Shown: positions 1 to 12,576 of the stretch, one piece after another
How the letters are laid out: each line of letters opens with the position of its first letter
How positions within the stretch are numbered: position 1 is the stretch's first letter
DNA from: Rhabditophanes sp. KR3021
Taxonomy: Eukaryota > Nematoda > Chromadorea > Rhabditida > Alloionematidae
Length of the DNA: 64,000 bases
Direction: 5' to 3'
NCBI GenBank assembly: GCA_963281155.1
Contig: CAUJLY010000001.1
Span: forward strand, 434,001 to 498,000
Made by a program: the position numbers and the translations under genes
Notes under the pieces: model-generated
Database searches by the model: none
Told to the model about the DNA's origin: nothing
What the model saw: only the letters and a program-made list of their open reading frames with translations

Positions 1-1101
1 AAGTGCATAGAACATATCTGTGCTAACATAATGAAATGAGATGGGATAGTCAGATAATGAATTTTTTCCTTTTGGGTATTTAACCAAATTATTAAAATGG
101 TACCAACTAGCCTTTTTATTTGGTCCCATAGTTGCGAATTGCTCAGGATTACCTGGTACAAAGACGAGTTTCCTATTTAAGTCTCTAGTTTCGTGTGTAT
201 AGATTTTCATCATTTTGTTTAGACACATTCCAATTTCTCTGTCATCAAATTCATCCGGAGCTTTACGACAAAGTTTTGGAAAGCCTTTATTTACCAACAA
301 TTTAACTAACGCTTTTGACATCACATATCCTGCCCCACCTTGATAAAATTGAATTCTCGTCTTTTTATGCATATAAGAATATATATGTCCAAACCATTCA
401 ATCTTATTAGGATTTTTATTTAGCAAAAACATCCTTAGATTTTCTAAAAACAATTATTTTTTTGTTTACAAAAGTATACTTACCTGCTATAACAAATGTA
501 TCGTCATCTAAATATTTAAAATTATAATTTATTTTAAACTTCATGAATATTAAACTTACCTACTTTCATATAATAATCAAATTTATCTCCATGCATCTGA
601 TATGCTTTGATTAAACCGTTTTTGATTTTTCCATATGAATATTTATATCCCTCAACATTAATAACTTTCACAGCCTTGATACTGGGATCATCTTGACTAC
701 TAGCATACATCCAATCATTACAACCTTTTTTTAGCCATGTATTAAGTTGAGGAATGACTCGGGTATATTTATACTTAGGCGCCGTAAGAATAACACAAAA
801 TATTTTTACTTTATCTTTTAATTCTTTGGATACCATATCAAATACTATAAAAAGAATTATCAAATAAGTTATCGAATAATTTACCTTTATCGCCATCGTC
901 TTTCAGAGATAAATCTTCGATTTTGTTCTTATTTAAACTTAACGATATTGTTGTATTTAGAAAAGGAGTAACAGTTAACAATTGAGGAGTTGCCGGTACA
1001 TTGGATGGTAATGTAGTTGTGCTATTCGTAGTATTATCAACTGTCTTGTTATCCTGTCCATAGACAAGGGTAAAATACAAAATCAAATAAATAAACTTCA
1101 T
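1..1101 (-). CDS. C1GALT1-like glycosyltransferase (GT31), copy 1, 3' end outside window
   Basis: Four exons are visible: 1101-885, 844-560, 507-484 and 443 to the window edge, all with GT/AG introns. The product starts with a signal peptide or anchor (MKFIYLILYFTLVYG), then a Thr/Asn-rich stalk, then a domain like core-1 beta-1,3-galactosyltransferase: the KVDDDTFVI metal-binding DxD motif, ENLRMFLL, QGGAGYVMSKALVK, DDREIG and SDYPISFHYV. The known family moves Gal from UDP-Gal to GalNAc-Ser/Thr in the Golgi; substrate here is inferred. A 24-base exon carries part of the DDD motif, and the intron after it is not found in the other copies. The C-terminus lies to the left of the window. Confidence 0.85.
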
Positions 1102-3296
1102 TGAAAGTCAAATAATGAAAGTATCTCCATATTTTATATTCCATTAGTTATTCACTTTAAGGATTTATAGGTTTATTCGGATGGTTACATAAAGGTGATC
1201 AAGGATCTAAATTTACCATAGGTATAACAAATTTTTTTTTTAAATTTTCTTTAAATCGTTTTATAAGTTACTAAATGTGTTAACTTATTTCATCAATCAC
1301 ATATCAATAGAACCAATTTGTTTATTACCGCAGGAATAGAAACTACATTCTATTATCAATGATTCCAAGAAAATTCTTTATAAACCAACAAGGATGTTTA
1401 CTTATTGTTTGGTTATCGTTCTTTTAAGAAGTAATGTACTATTTCATTTGATTTCTTATTATTAAATTCTTAAATTCCGTAAATAAGTAAATAAGTAAAT
1501 TAGTCTGAAATCATATTTTTGTGAAATATTTAAATGATTTAGGTATAAAAAACCCGTGGCTTTCAAACTGCATTAACAGAATTTTCATAAAATATTTATT
1601 ACTCCAGGGGCATAGGGTTAAAGGGTCGAAAACCTTGATTTTTTCCAAACTTGCTCCAGGAATGAGCCCTAAACTGATGTTATGAAAAAAATGTTGCACC
1701 AGTTTGTAGAGCTGGAAAAACTGAGTCTAATGACATAATAACAAAAATTTAAAGTTAGAAGGGTCTGCTTGGAGATAGAGCTTAAGTGAGAGCACATAAA
1801 ATGAAGAAAAAATATTTTTTTAGATATTTCTTTTAATGATGTTTATATGCTCTTAATGAAGAGTAATTTAATATTTTTAATAGCTAAAACTATTTTTCAT
1901 AAAACTACTGGACATCTCCGGAGCGGGCAATGAAAGATGGAAATCACTTCCCTCCTAATGGTTTTTAAAAGACTATTTTTTTCATTTAAAAGCGAGATAA
2001 TAATACAAGCATTCCGAGCCTGGTATTAATAAATTAATTGAATAAAAAAAGTAATTATGTTGTTTATCTTGACCATTTGTGGAATCGGCATTTTTAAAAA
2101 GGGCTATTTGAAGTTTTAAATGTTTATTGAAAAGATAAATAATTTATCAGGTTACTGTTTAATTGTGATTTACACTAAATCAGGTCAAACTAAAATGTAT
2201 TATAAATACGTATATTTAAATTATATGTCAAATTTTATTTTGATGTCACATAAAAGTATGACTTCAGTTTAATATAATGTAAAAATGTGATTGATCAAAT
2301 ATTAGGTGAGTAATCAAATCAGATGATATACTTATCTAAAATTTATGTAGACCAGGCTGGAAGCTGGGTGAGTGTAAAGATACTTTCTTATTATTAAGGC
2401 TTAAATAACATTCGAATTTTTTTCTCTCTCCCATTGCCCTGCCGGCGTCTGACCTAAACTCAAAATAACCGTTCTTGCTTTCTTTCCCATATAATCACTT
2501 CTTACCCTTACATAATCGGGTATTCCTCTGGGAGGTGAGGTCTAGGAATCTTTTAAATATGTCATTACGCTCAGTTGTAGCCCTCTATAAACTGGCGCAA
2601 ACAATTTGATCAAAAAAGTAATTTAAAAGGCCATTCTGAAGCAACTCTTGGAAAATTTCGACTTTGCCTTGTACATCTGACACCCGAAGGTGCCTACTTT
2701 TTTTAAAACTTTGATAATGTAGTTAGAAAAGCAATCATTTGGTTGTACATATTTCATAATAAGATATCTGATATTTCGGGGTGATGCCAAAATTAATCCT
2801 CGAAATAGTATACAAAAAATATTGTAGACTGGTTTACGGCATTTCTGACTTATATAGTCGTAAATTAGCATTAAATTATAAATCGTTTTTAAAAAAGAAG
2901 GCTATCCCTGATTGAATATGTATTAGACATGATGGGTATATGACACGGCAACATGGACGTGAGATACCTATCCATAGAAATATGAATGCTATGTACTCAT
3001 ATTATGTGACTGTATTTATATATGTAGCATGTATTATATCTAAATAAAGTAGTTGTCTTAATTCTATATTATAGGACAGGATTTTAAAAAAACATAGTAA
3101 ATATAATGAATAGGAAAAACGTATTAGTTACTTACAAAGCAGGTGGGTAATTCGATCGGATAAAATAATTAGTTCATTATATAATTTATGGCTCTAGAAA
3201 GAGTTTTCGACAAAAAAATTACAAAAAGCACTTTAAAATGTATTTTTTAGATTGACTGGATAATAGGTAAAAGAATTAATAGCCTGTTACGTGATT
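1102..3296. other. AT-rich spacer with decayed coding remnants
   Basis: No intact gene is visible in these 2.2 kb. Minus-strand stretches near 1580-1700, 2420-2550 and 2600-2710 read like protein for 30-45 codons each (for example LGQTPAGQWER near 2430) but are broken by stops and frame changes. They are probably relics of a mobile element or old gene that I cannot name. A short (AAGTAAAT) repeat runs at about 1484-1503. Confidence 0.35.
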
Positions 3297-4564
3297 TTAA
3301 CTGTTTTTGTTCAACAATTTTCGGATTGGTCCATGTTTATATATTTTTTTTGAGTTTAATCGAATTTTGGCGAGAATCTTCTTAGCTAATTCAACATTGC
3401 TTTTGTTTGCATCCTCAGTCTCAAACATTTTTTGACGTTGTCCGATTACATTGACACGATATATGAGATATTCCAAAGTATAAAACATCTCAGGTGTCGA
3501 AATGTAATGAAAAGAAATAGGCCAATCTGATAAAGCGGATGCTCCCTTCTCGAACTTCATAAATCCCTTATCTAAAAATTCAACAACTTTAGGTACATTC
3601 GACGATGATGTAAATTGGAGTGGATTTGATGGCACAAAAATCAATTTATTATTGATATCACGGGCATCAGTTGCAGATATATTCATCTTTTTCAAGCATT
3701 CCCCAATTTCCCTGTCATCATAGCCATCAGGCTGTTTTCGGCAAACATGAGAAAAACCTCCATTTACTAAAGCTTTGACAGTTGCTCTTGACATCACATA
3801 CGCACCCCCTTGATGATAGTCAAATTTTTGACTGTTCGTAGTAAAAGTCAGTCGAAAGCCATGATATTGAGGTTCGGAAGCATTTTTATTAATCAAAAAC
3901 GCACGCAATGACTCCAATATGACATAACTAATACACAAATAAATAATTAAATTAAACTAAAATGCAAACCTATCGTCATCAATTTTGAGGTACCAATCGT
4001 ATTTGTCACCATATTTCTTATAAGCCTTTTTAAGACCCGCCCTTGTCTTAGCATACCCAAACTTATAATGATCCTTTGGAAATGCTTTAAATGCCCTAAT
4101 AGATTTATCTTCAACAGATGAAGCATACATGAAATTATTGCATCTCTTCAAAAAAGTCTTTATTTGAGGAATGGCACGGGTTTCTTTATACTTTGGGGTG
4201 GTAATAATTATGCAAAAGACTTTAACTTCGTTTTTGAGTTTGTCGGACACTATTTTAAAAACTAAAAGACAAGAGATAAATAAATGAGTTTAAAATTACC
4301 TTCATCTTCTATATAACGCTGTGTTTTTTTAGATGACAGAGTATATTTTGCTTTATTATTACCATTTTGCATTCCCGGTAATTTATTACCCATCATGAAA
4401 CGTATATCATCCTTCATACCCTCCCCATTGTCAGAAATTGGTGGATGAACTTTATTGTCTAGCAAAACAATATCTTTACTTATGTCTTCACCTTCATCAG
4501 CTGCTAAAAGAAATCCAAGGAAGGACAGCAACAAATATAATTTATATGATTTCCAAGTCAGCAT
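3297..4564 (-). CDS. C1GALT1-like glycosyltransferase (GT31), copy 2
   Basis: Exons 4564-4300, 4261-3970 and 3927-3297 join in frame to give 395 residues. A hydrophobic N-terminus (YLLLSFLGFLLA) anchors or exports the protein, a polar linker follows, and the GT31 domain has KIDDDSYVI across the second splice junction, HQGGAYVMSR, DDREIGECL and LSDWPISFHYI, all as in core-1 galactosyltransferases. The expected place of action is the Golgi lumen with UDP-Gal. It has both introns common to the minus-strand copies: one phase-1 intron at the stalk/domain border and one inside the DDD motif. The intact frame and conserved motifs suggest an active enzyme; the acceptor substrate is unknown. Confidence 0.88.
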
Positions 4565-4981
4565 CGCCTATATAAAAAATGTCCGTCAATAGTTTTTAGA
4601 TCCTGATTATTTGCATTAAGTGGTTAAAAAACTGGCGGAAAGGGAGATTTGTCACATTCCGCAACTTTTTTCACCTTTATTGTGGAATTAAAATGAACAG
4701 AAAGTGATATGGAAAAATGCGCGATAATTAATGTAAAACAACTTTTTTATATTTAAGGTGATTCCTTTAAATACTTAAAAAAAGACGTATATTAATAAAT
4801 GATAAAAAAATGTAAATTTAAATTAGAAACAAATATTTATATTTCGATAAAATAAACAATACTAATAATTTTAAAAAACATTAAAAACACTTGTCAATCG
4901 AACAATCCTTGAATTAATAAATTAGCGTAACATCCACTTCTACAACTTGTTGAGATTTGTGTATTTGATAATTACACAAAA
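4565..4981. other. spacer between GT31 copies 2 and 3
   Basis: AT-rich sequence with no gene visible; it presumably holds the promoter of copy 2 and the 3' end signals of copy 3. Confidence 0.6.
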
Positions 4982-6249
4982 TCATTTTTTATTATAATAA
5001 ACCCTTGAAAATTGTTCCATTTTTTTAAGAACATTCGCTTTGTTCTCAATTTTGTTGTTGGATTGGTGAAATATCCTTTGTTGGATTCCAATTACATTAG
5101 CTGAATATAAGAGGTACTCAATTGCATACATTAGGTTTCCATCACAATAGTGAAAAGAAAGAGGGTATTGAGACATACCCTCGGATCCTTTCTTAAATTT
5201 ATTCCAATTTGTATCATAGAAGAAGTTGAACTTGGTATTATTTGCCTTAGTAGCAAAGTCATTAGGCGTTGACGGCATAAAAAGAAGTCTATTGTACATA
5301 TCTCTCGTATCTGGGATACCGACCTTCAACTTTGTTAAGCATTTACCAATCACGCGATCATCAAATCCCGCAGCATTTTGTTGGCAAATCTTTGGAAAAC
5401 CTGTCTCCACTAATCTCTTAACTACTGACTTACTCATAACATATCCTGCCCCTCCTTGATGATAGCTATAAGGTTTTTTGCCGTCAGTTGTGACATGAAG
5501 CTTGAAACCCTCATAAAGATCTTGATTGGGATCCTTATTTAGCAGAAATAGCCTTAAATTCTCCATGATTACGTATGAATCGTCATCTAAATAGCATTTA
5601 TTATTATAAGATCAACAAATTTAGAATTTACCTGCTTTCAAATAATAATCAAATTTATCTCCATGTTTTTTCCACATTTTTATAAGAGCACCTCGTACCT
5701 TGCCATACCCATACTTATAGTTGTCTTTTCCAAAACCTTTGATTGCGTTAATGGAGTCATCATTTACACTAGAAGCATAAGCATACCCAGAGCATCGTTT
5801 GACCCATGTGTTAATTTGAGGAATTACACGGCTTTGCTTGTACTTTGGTGTTGTTACAATGATGCAGAAAATTCTAACTTTTTTGTTTAGAAGATCATTA
5901 GCGAGTTTGTAAGCTAAAAAAGTTTTTAGTAGATTTCAACTTATAACTTACTATCTTCATCGGTATTTGATGTGAAATCAGAATTTACTTCTCCTTTCAA
6001 AGCCGACTCTTTTTTCGAGTTTTTTGTTTTACTTTTTTTATCATTACTAATAATTTTGTGTATAGTAATGTTATTAGGCATAAGTGTGGTCACATTGTTG
6101 GGTACAAGCGTAGCAATATTATTTGATTCAATTGTGGTAGTAGAAGGCGTTGTATTTTCATCAATATCATTGCTAGTTAAATTGAAAGAATCTTCAAAAT
6201 AAGCGCTCTGAATGAATACAAATAAAATTATAAGACTCCTAATCAACAT
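4982..6249 (-). CDS. C1GALT1-like glycosyltransferase (GT31), copy 3
   Basis: Exons 6249-5952, 5913-5632 and 5586-4982 give 394 residues. The start has a signal peptide/anchor (SLIILFVFIQSAYF) followed by a Thr/Asn-rich stalk with many N-x-S/T sites. The domain shows TTPKYKQSRVIPQ, KADDDSYVIMENLRLFL (DxD site), HQGGAGYVMSKSVVK, FDDRVIGKCL and YPLSFHYCDG, the order seen in core-1 galactosyltransferases. It is closest to copy 4 (shared KQSRVIPQI, MENLRLFL and LYxxNVxGIQQRI), so the two are a recent duplication pair. The introns are at the same places as in copies 2 and 4. Confidence 0.88.
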
Positions 6250-8504
6250 GATACTTTAAATGAAACAAGGATCGACAATTCATTAATTTATACTACCTTT
6301 TAAATCCTAGTGATTTCCCGTTTGACTTATCTTAAAGTTTTATACTCGAAAAAATCAGGCATTGTCAAATGAACAGTATAATGAAGTAATTACAAATGAT
6401 TTTTTTGTGTCTTAAAAATCAGATCTTTTTTCATTTGGTATAAATGGTTAGTTCGTTTCCGTCCCATAATCAACTTTTTTTAAATAATATGTATATTCCT
6501 GATCGACATGTTACATCGACATCGTTAAACAACTTTAGAAAGTTTTTTTAAATCTGATTTATTTAAAGTAAATTAAGTTTTTCTGGTAAAAAATATCTGA
6601 CAACGCAAAAACTGATCCTGTTTGACGAGAAACAAGTTTTTGAAGCATATTGATGTTGTGTGCACTTTTTTGTTTCGTGAATATTTAACTTTTTTCGACA
6701 CCAAATATCTCCTGTATAAGACATCAACAATCGTTTATTAGTGCAATTCAAGATAACATATTCAAGTATTTATGCTACTGGTGTCAGAGGTAAATGAAGT
6801 AAGGCTTTATTGGATTAGATATAAAAAACTTTAGTACATGAAATAAATGTTAATGGTTCGGGATACATTTACGAATAGATTACTCGTGATCTTCTACGTC
6901 ACAACCTGGATCTTGGAATCTCTTTCTAATCATAATCAAACGATTAATTTTAACTATATTCAAAGAGTCAAATGCCTTAATCACATTTTAGTCTTATCAA
7001 TCATGATCAGAAACCAATGAATTCCTTTCTTAAGGCCACCTACATTAGGAATCATAAAATATATAAATAATTGCACTTGACCCTAAACAACTCCTTCCAA
7101 CTTTTTGACTGTTGTCTAAATATGTCGAATTTGTTGGCGATGGCATAAGTGCTAACTTTGTTGTACTCTAACAATTCCAAAACACGATATCTTCATTCAC
7201 AGTTGATAGCGTAAACATTTTTTCATTTTCTAAGTCATTGCTAGTGAGCCGGTGATCAAGTTTTTTAAAGACATAACATTTTCATCATTTGAAGATCCTA
7301 CTTTCATCTTTCGAGTATATTTCCTTTTTGCATAATATTTTGCGAATATACTCATATTCATGTAGTTTAGCACAAAAAAACAAAATAATTGTGTTTTTGC
7401 TTAGATATTATGGTATTAGTTTAAAATAAAAGACAAACAGTTTGTATTGAAATTTTTTATTAAAGGGAGAAAAATAAATTGTAATAAAAAAGTAATTAGT
7501 AAATTAAGTTTAAATATTATTAGCATTAGAATGTACTCATCATTGTAAATTATTTCTATTCTAGAAAGCTCGTTGATCCCACTATCAACACCTGCCGCCA
7601 TTCTAAAATCAAAAATAGTGTTCCTAAGAAGATGGGAGATGTGTTGAGGCATCATCACTAATGCAATTTTCTAAATCATCGTGCCAACAAGTCCTGAGTA
7701 TTCATAGTCGTGTTGGGTATTACTATAAATAATAACTTTTATATTTAAAATGATCTAATCATTTACATCTTCTTATTTCTTTTTTGGGACAAACATAAGC
7801 GACTAAACATTTGATGTAAGTATTTCGCATGATGAATACTCCAAGTTATGTATTGTTGTATCAATTTCATTGGTTTTTATTATTTGGCCATTTATTATAT
7901 TAATATGAAGTTAACTAGGATAAAAGTTGGCTTTTTTATATTAGGCGAAAATACAAATATATTTATAGTTTGGGAAAAATGAAATTATGTCAAAGTATAA
8001 ATATACATACTTGTATTTTCGTTATTCCGCAAAGGTAAATTTTTCCTTTATTAAAACCTTGAATCAAAATGATTAATCAAAATTGATAAAACTTTCATGA
8101 CGAAGTAGGGGGTCTTTGTTTATATAGTGTGTTTTTAATTATGTACTTTGTATTAGTTTCTTATGATTGATAAAACGTCTACTAAGAAATCATCTATAGT
8201 TAAAAGTAAGTAATTACAATATAGTATCTATCTATGTCATTGTTACTATCTGAAAAGAAAGAGTAATTCATAAACTACTAATTTATAGTTTTGATTTAAA
8301 AGTGGTGATGATTTTAAAATGACATGTGTTATAATAGTAATATTTAAGACGAAAATAACATTTGTTTATTTATTTGAAAGTGTAAGCAAATTAATTGTTT
8401 TATCAAAGTATATGTAAAATTATTTGTTAAAAAACTCTGAATGATGATGATATAAGTTGTTGGTGAGGTTTAAATAAATAAAGTATATTTTATATTCAAA
8501 AAAA
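6250..8504. other. AT-rich spacer
   Basis: No gene is visible in 2.25 kb. Short open stretches at 6563-6751 and 7416-7658 (minus) have no recognisable motif and were not called. Confidence 0.5.
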
Positions 8505-9699
8505 TTAGTTGTTTTTATTGTAATAAAAATCTTTTGAAAATTGTTTCATTTTTCTGAGAACATTTTCTGCACTTTCAGTTCTGTTATTCGTTATTTCCTT
8601 AGCTATGATTCTTTGCTGAATGCCCATAACATTTACAGTATACAAAAGAAAGTCAACTGCATACATCAAATCACCACTCATATGGTGGAACGAAATCGGA
8701 AATTGAGAAATACCTTTTGCCCCTTTTTGAAACTTTCTCCAATTATAACCAGAATAAATATCAAACTTTGCATTTGGAAATTTGGTAGCGAAATTAATAG
8801 GTGTAGATGGCATAAAAAGCAGTCCACCAAGCCTATCTCTTGTATCAGGGCAATGTATTTTTAAGTCAATCAAACATTTGCCAATCACACGATCATCTGC
8901 TCCAGATGGACTCTGTTGGCATCTTTTAGGAAAGCTATCTTCAACTAGCTTTCTAACTACTGACTTTGACATTACATATGCTGCACCTCCATGATGATAA
9001 CTATATGGTTTAGGATGTTCTGAATCTGTTGATATGCGTAACTTGAAACCTTCATAAACATCCGTATTTGGATCTTTGTTCATCAAGAATAGTCTCAAAT
9101 TTTCCATCACCACGTATGAATCGTCATCTGTTTCAATAAATTAAGATACGAATTTTCAAATTTACCTGCTTTTAAATAATAATCAAACGTGTCACCGTAT
9201 TTCTTCCAGCTCCAAATCAGTCCTCCACGCGTCTTGCCATATCCAAATTCATAACCATCTTTTCTATAACTCCTAATTGCTTTGATAGATTTATCCTCCT
9301 TCGAAGAAGCATAAACCCAGTCAGTACATCCACGTTTTACCCAAGTCTCGATCTGTGGAATTACACGGCTTTGTTTGTACTTGGGTGTCGTAATGATAAT
9401 GCACATTATTTTGATTTGTTTCTTTAGTTGATCCGAAACAAGTTTGTAAGCTTCAATTATATTTATTAGAAATTTAAATAAAAGATATCAAACTTACTAT
9501 CTTCATCTACATTTGATATGAAATCTTGGCCAAAATCTTCGACTGTTTCATTTCTTAGCTTTTCCACAGCTTGTATATGTGCTTTCTGTTTAACCTCATC
9601 TACTACCTCTATAGTATTATTGTTAATTAAATTGAAGTCTTCTTTGAAATAAGCAAATTGAATGAGTAATAATAAATTAAAACTATGTAAAAGAAACAT
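8505..9699 (-). CDS. C1GALT1-like glycosyltransferase (GT31), copy 4
   Basis: Exons 9699-9498, 9450-9166 and 9127-8505 join to 369 residues. The N-terminus MFLLHSFNLLLLIQFAYF is a signal peptide or anchor; the stalk is shorter and more acidic than in copy 3. The catalytic domain has TTPKYKQSRVIPQI, KADDDSYVVMENLRLFL, HHGGAAYVMSKSVVR, ADDRVIGKCL and FPISFHHMSG. The family transfers Gal from UDP-Gal to O-GalNAc in the Golgi. The motif HHGGAAYV departs slightly from the QGGAGYV of its neighbours. The frame is intact, so it is probably functional; the acceptor is not known. Confidence 0.88.
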
Positions 9700-11326
9700 T
9701 TGACGATCTAATAATAATAAACTAAAATGTCTATTTATAATAACTTTTTTAGTATAAAGACACTAATCTGTTATTATTAACGGAAATGGGAACTGATACT
9801 GTAAATACATAACAGGGTATTTAAGGGATAAAGGGTTTATATGAACACAAAAAGAGATAATATCAGTGTAATAAGGTGAACAATAACCCTTAAGGTACAA
9901 GGAAGGAAGTACTTGACTAAAGATGCTTTTCCAAAACGACTGGGTTATGGAAGGGGATTAGGATTAAGGACTAACTTATCATCAGATACAATTGCTTTCT
10001 CCACTTATGAAATCATTCTTTATTTGAGGTAAACTATCAAACTCGAATATGTACCTATAAATACTTGTAAGGTATGTGTTCAAATTTGAAGAACTACTTA
10101 TTGCTCCCTAGTATAAATGATTTTTCTATTAAACTCACAACATTGAACAGATAAACCTGTTTCAATATAAGATAAAGTTAAAAAAATATTTTAAACAGAT
10201 ATTTTTTCAAATAATGCAACATTTTATCAACTTCTTCCGTTAAATTTGGAAACGATTATATAGATGATCATTTTAATTTTTAAACTTCTCAGTTCATTTT
10301 TTATGATTTAGAAATATTGTTTCTTCCTTATTCACCCAATAATTGTTTTCACACTTGACAAGATATCATCCGTATTTGACTGCCATAACATTTACACCCA
10401 AAAAGTTGTTTAGATCAAATCTTGTTTATCATTGGATAAAATACTTAAATTCAAATTGAACTTAATCATTTAATTGTTTTTAATTAACTTTCATACTGTC
10501 ATTTAAACTGAAACGTCATAATTTAAATATTATGAGTTGATGTATTAAATGTTTATTTACGGAGTAGTGTATATTGTCAAATAATTACTTTTATTCCTTT
10601 TGCATATTATTGCCAATTATACTTTTGAATTAGAGAGATCTTTACTACATATCTTTGTGACATACTTAAAGTTAATGTTAATAAATGATTTAGGTTTTTT
10701 GTAACAAATAGTTTCAAATGATATGAACTTTAATATACCCAGAAAAGTGACCAGATCTTTACTCTTCAAATTATTATTTGTATCAATTTCGATTTTACAG
10801 TTTCCGCTTTCAAAGATACACCACCGACCTACATATCTGCATATTAAATCCTTTTGATGCTAAAGCTATTCAACTTTTTTAACTAAAAAACACAAGCAAT
10901 GCCAAATCAAATTAATATATTAAGTGGATCAAGTTTTGGGATAAACTTGTTTCCGCAGACAAATAACATATCCTTGTACTTTCTTAATATGGGATAATTT
11001 ATACTTTTTGAACAATTGTATCAATAAACTTCAGGATTAATTAATTTAAATTGCTCGTTGGATATTTTAAAAGATGCATTTTCGTGATCATAAGAAGAAG
11101 ATCCACACCTAGTCAACAAATAGATAGTATCATGTTGATTGCACAAATATAATCAAACTTACTAACATACATTATATCCTTCTAACAAGCTTTTTACCAC
11201 ATAAAGTCTATCAAGAAGGTGGGACGCTTTAATTGGTGACAAAAGCATTGGTTCTATCAAACATAATCTTCTAATAGATTAGTCAACTTTTATTAAGCTG
11301 CTTAGTTCGTGGCTATTTTCTAAAAA
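9700..11326. other. AT-rich spacer
   Basis: No coding region or repeat I can name is visible here. It separates the divergent GT31 copy 4 and the sugar-transporter gene, so it should hold both promoters. Confidence 0.5.
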
Positions 11327-12441
11327 ATGGAAACAGTCAAGGTTTCGAGGAAGGAAGATTATTTCAAGTATGGAGGTCTTGTCTTGTTATGTATCCAGCA
11401 GACTACGTAAATTTCCAGACAATTTATTTAATCCAAAACAACTTGATTTATAGTATGCCATTGATGGTGAGACTGGCAAGAAACAGATCAGAAAAAGATG
11501 TATTCTTCACGACTGTCAACGTCTTTATGATGGATTTGATGAAATTGGTGATTTGCGCCGCCATTTTAATCTTCCAAATGAAGTCTATCACCAAATTTGT
11601 TAAACACACACGACAAGCAGTCTTTGTAGAATGGAAGGAAACTTTAAAATTAGCAGTTCCTTCTTTAATTTATATTTTCCAAAATAATGTATACTACATT
11701 TCTTTGTCAAATTTAGAACCAACTACTTTTTGTGTATGTTATCAGATGAAGATATTCACCACAGCTATTATGTTGAGACTATTGCTAAACAAGAGACTTT
11801 CAAATGCCCAATGGTTGGCTTTATGTTTTTTGTTGTTTGGAGTTATTGAAGTTCAGTTGCAGTATAATCCACCTACTTCTACTTCAGATGTAGCTGAACA
11901 GAATCCATATATTGGGTTTGGGACTGTCTTTTTGATGTGTTTTACTTCGGCCTTTGCTGGTGCTTATATGGAAAAATGTCTTAAGGGAAGTAGTACGGAC
12001 ATTTGGACGCAAAATATTCGTCTTAGTTTGTATGGAATTGTCATTGGCTTCATTTGCATAATGGCAAAAGATTTGGACAATATTCAACGATGTAAGTTAA
12101 ATTGACTAAATACATCATTAAATTTAACTCAATTTATAGATGGACCCTTCAGAGGTTTCGATTTGCTTGTTTGGATAATGACAGCTTCAAATTCAGTCGG
12201 TGGTTTACTCATATCAATAGTTATCAAGTGTGCAGACAATATTCTAAAAAGTTATGCCCAAAGTTTATCAATCATTGGAGCGGCGTTTGGGTCGTGGCTT
12301 TTATTTAACTTTCAACCAAATCTAGTATTCATGCTAGGTACCGGAAATGTAATATTATCCATTATTTTATATTCATTATATCCATATATTGCAAAAACAA
12401 TAGTTACAAAGAAAGAAGATACTTGTGACGTCAAAGCTTAA
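11327..12441 (+). CDS. Golgi nucleotide-sugar transporter, SLC35A (UDP-Gal/UDP-GlcNAc transporter) family
   Basis: Exons 11327-11406, 11454-12091 and 12140-12441 give 339 residues. The 47-base first intron must be removed to join LCIQQTT to MPLMVRLAR, which restores the family's QTT..L..R motif; the first exon's ATG at 11327 was chosen for that reason. Ten or so membrane helices are visible. Family signatures are the DLMKLVICA helix, YYISLSNLEPTTFCVCYQMK and, near the end, VIKCADNILKSYAQSLSII, matching nucleotide-sugar antiporters. These exchange cytosolic UDP-sugar for luminal UMP. Lying between C1GALT1-like genes, UDP-galactose is a reasonable but unproven substrate. Confidence 0.9.
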
Positions 12442-12576
12442 AAGCATATCCCCCTTTGACTGATCACTTCAAACTAAAATAAACAACTAACTTAAGCATA
12501 ATTCCTGTTGACCGAAACATTTATTTTTTATACTATTTACAAACAAAATAAACAACTTTTGTATCCTAATAATGTC

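Noticed and set aside
11389..11453. Reading the SLC35A gene from an ATG at 11389 without the first intron
   Set aside because: It would start inside TM1 and add residues absent from the family; splicing 11407-11453 gives the conserved QTT junction from the ATG at 11327.
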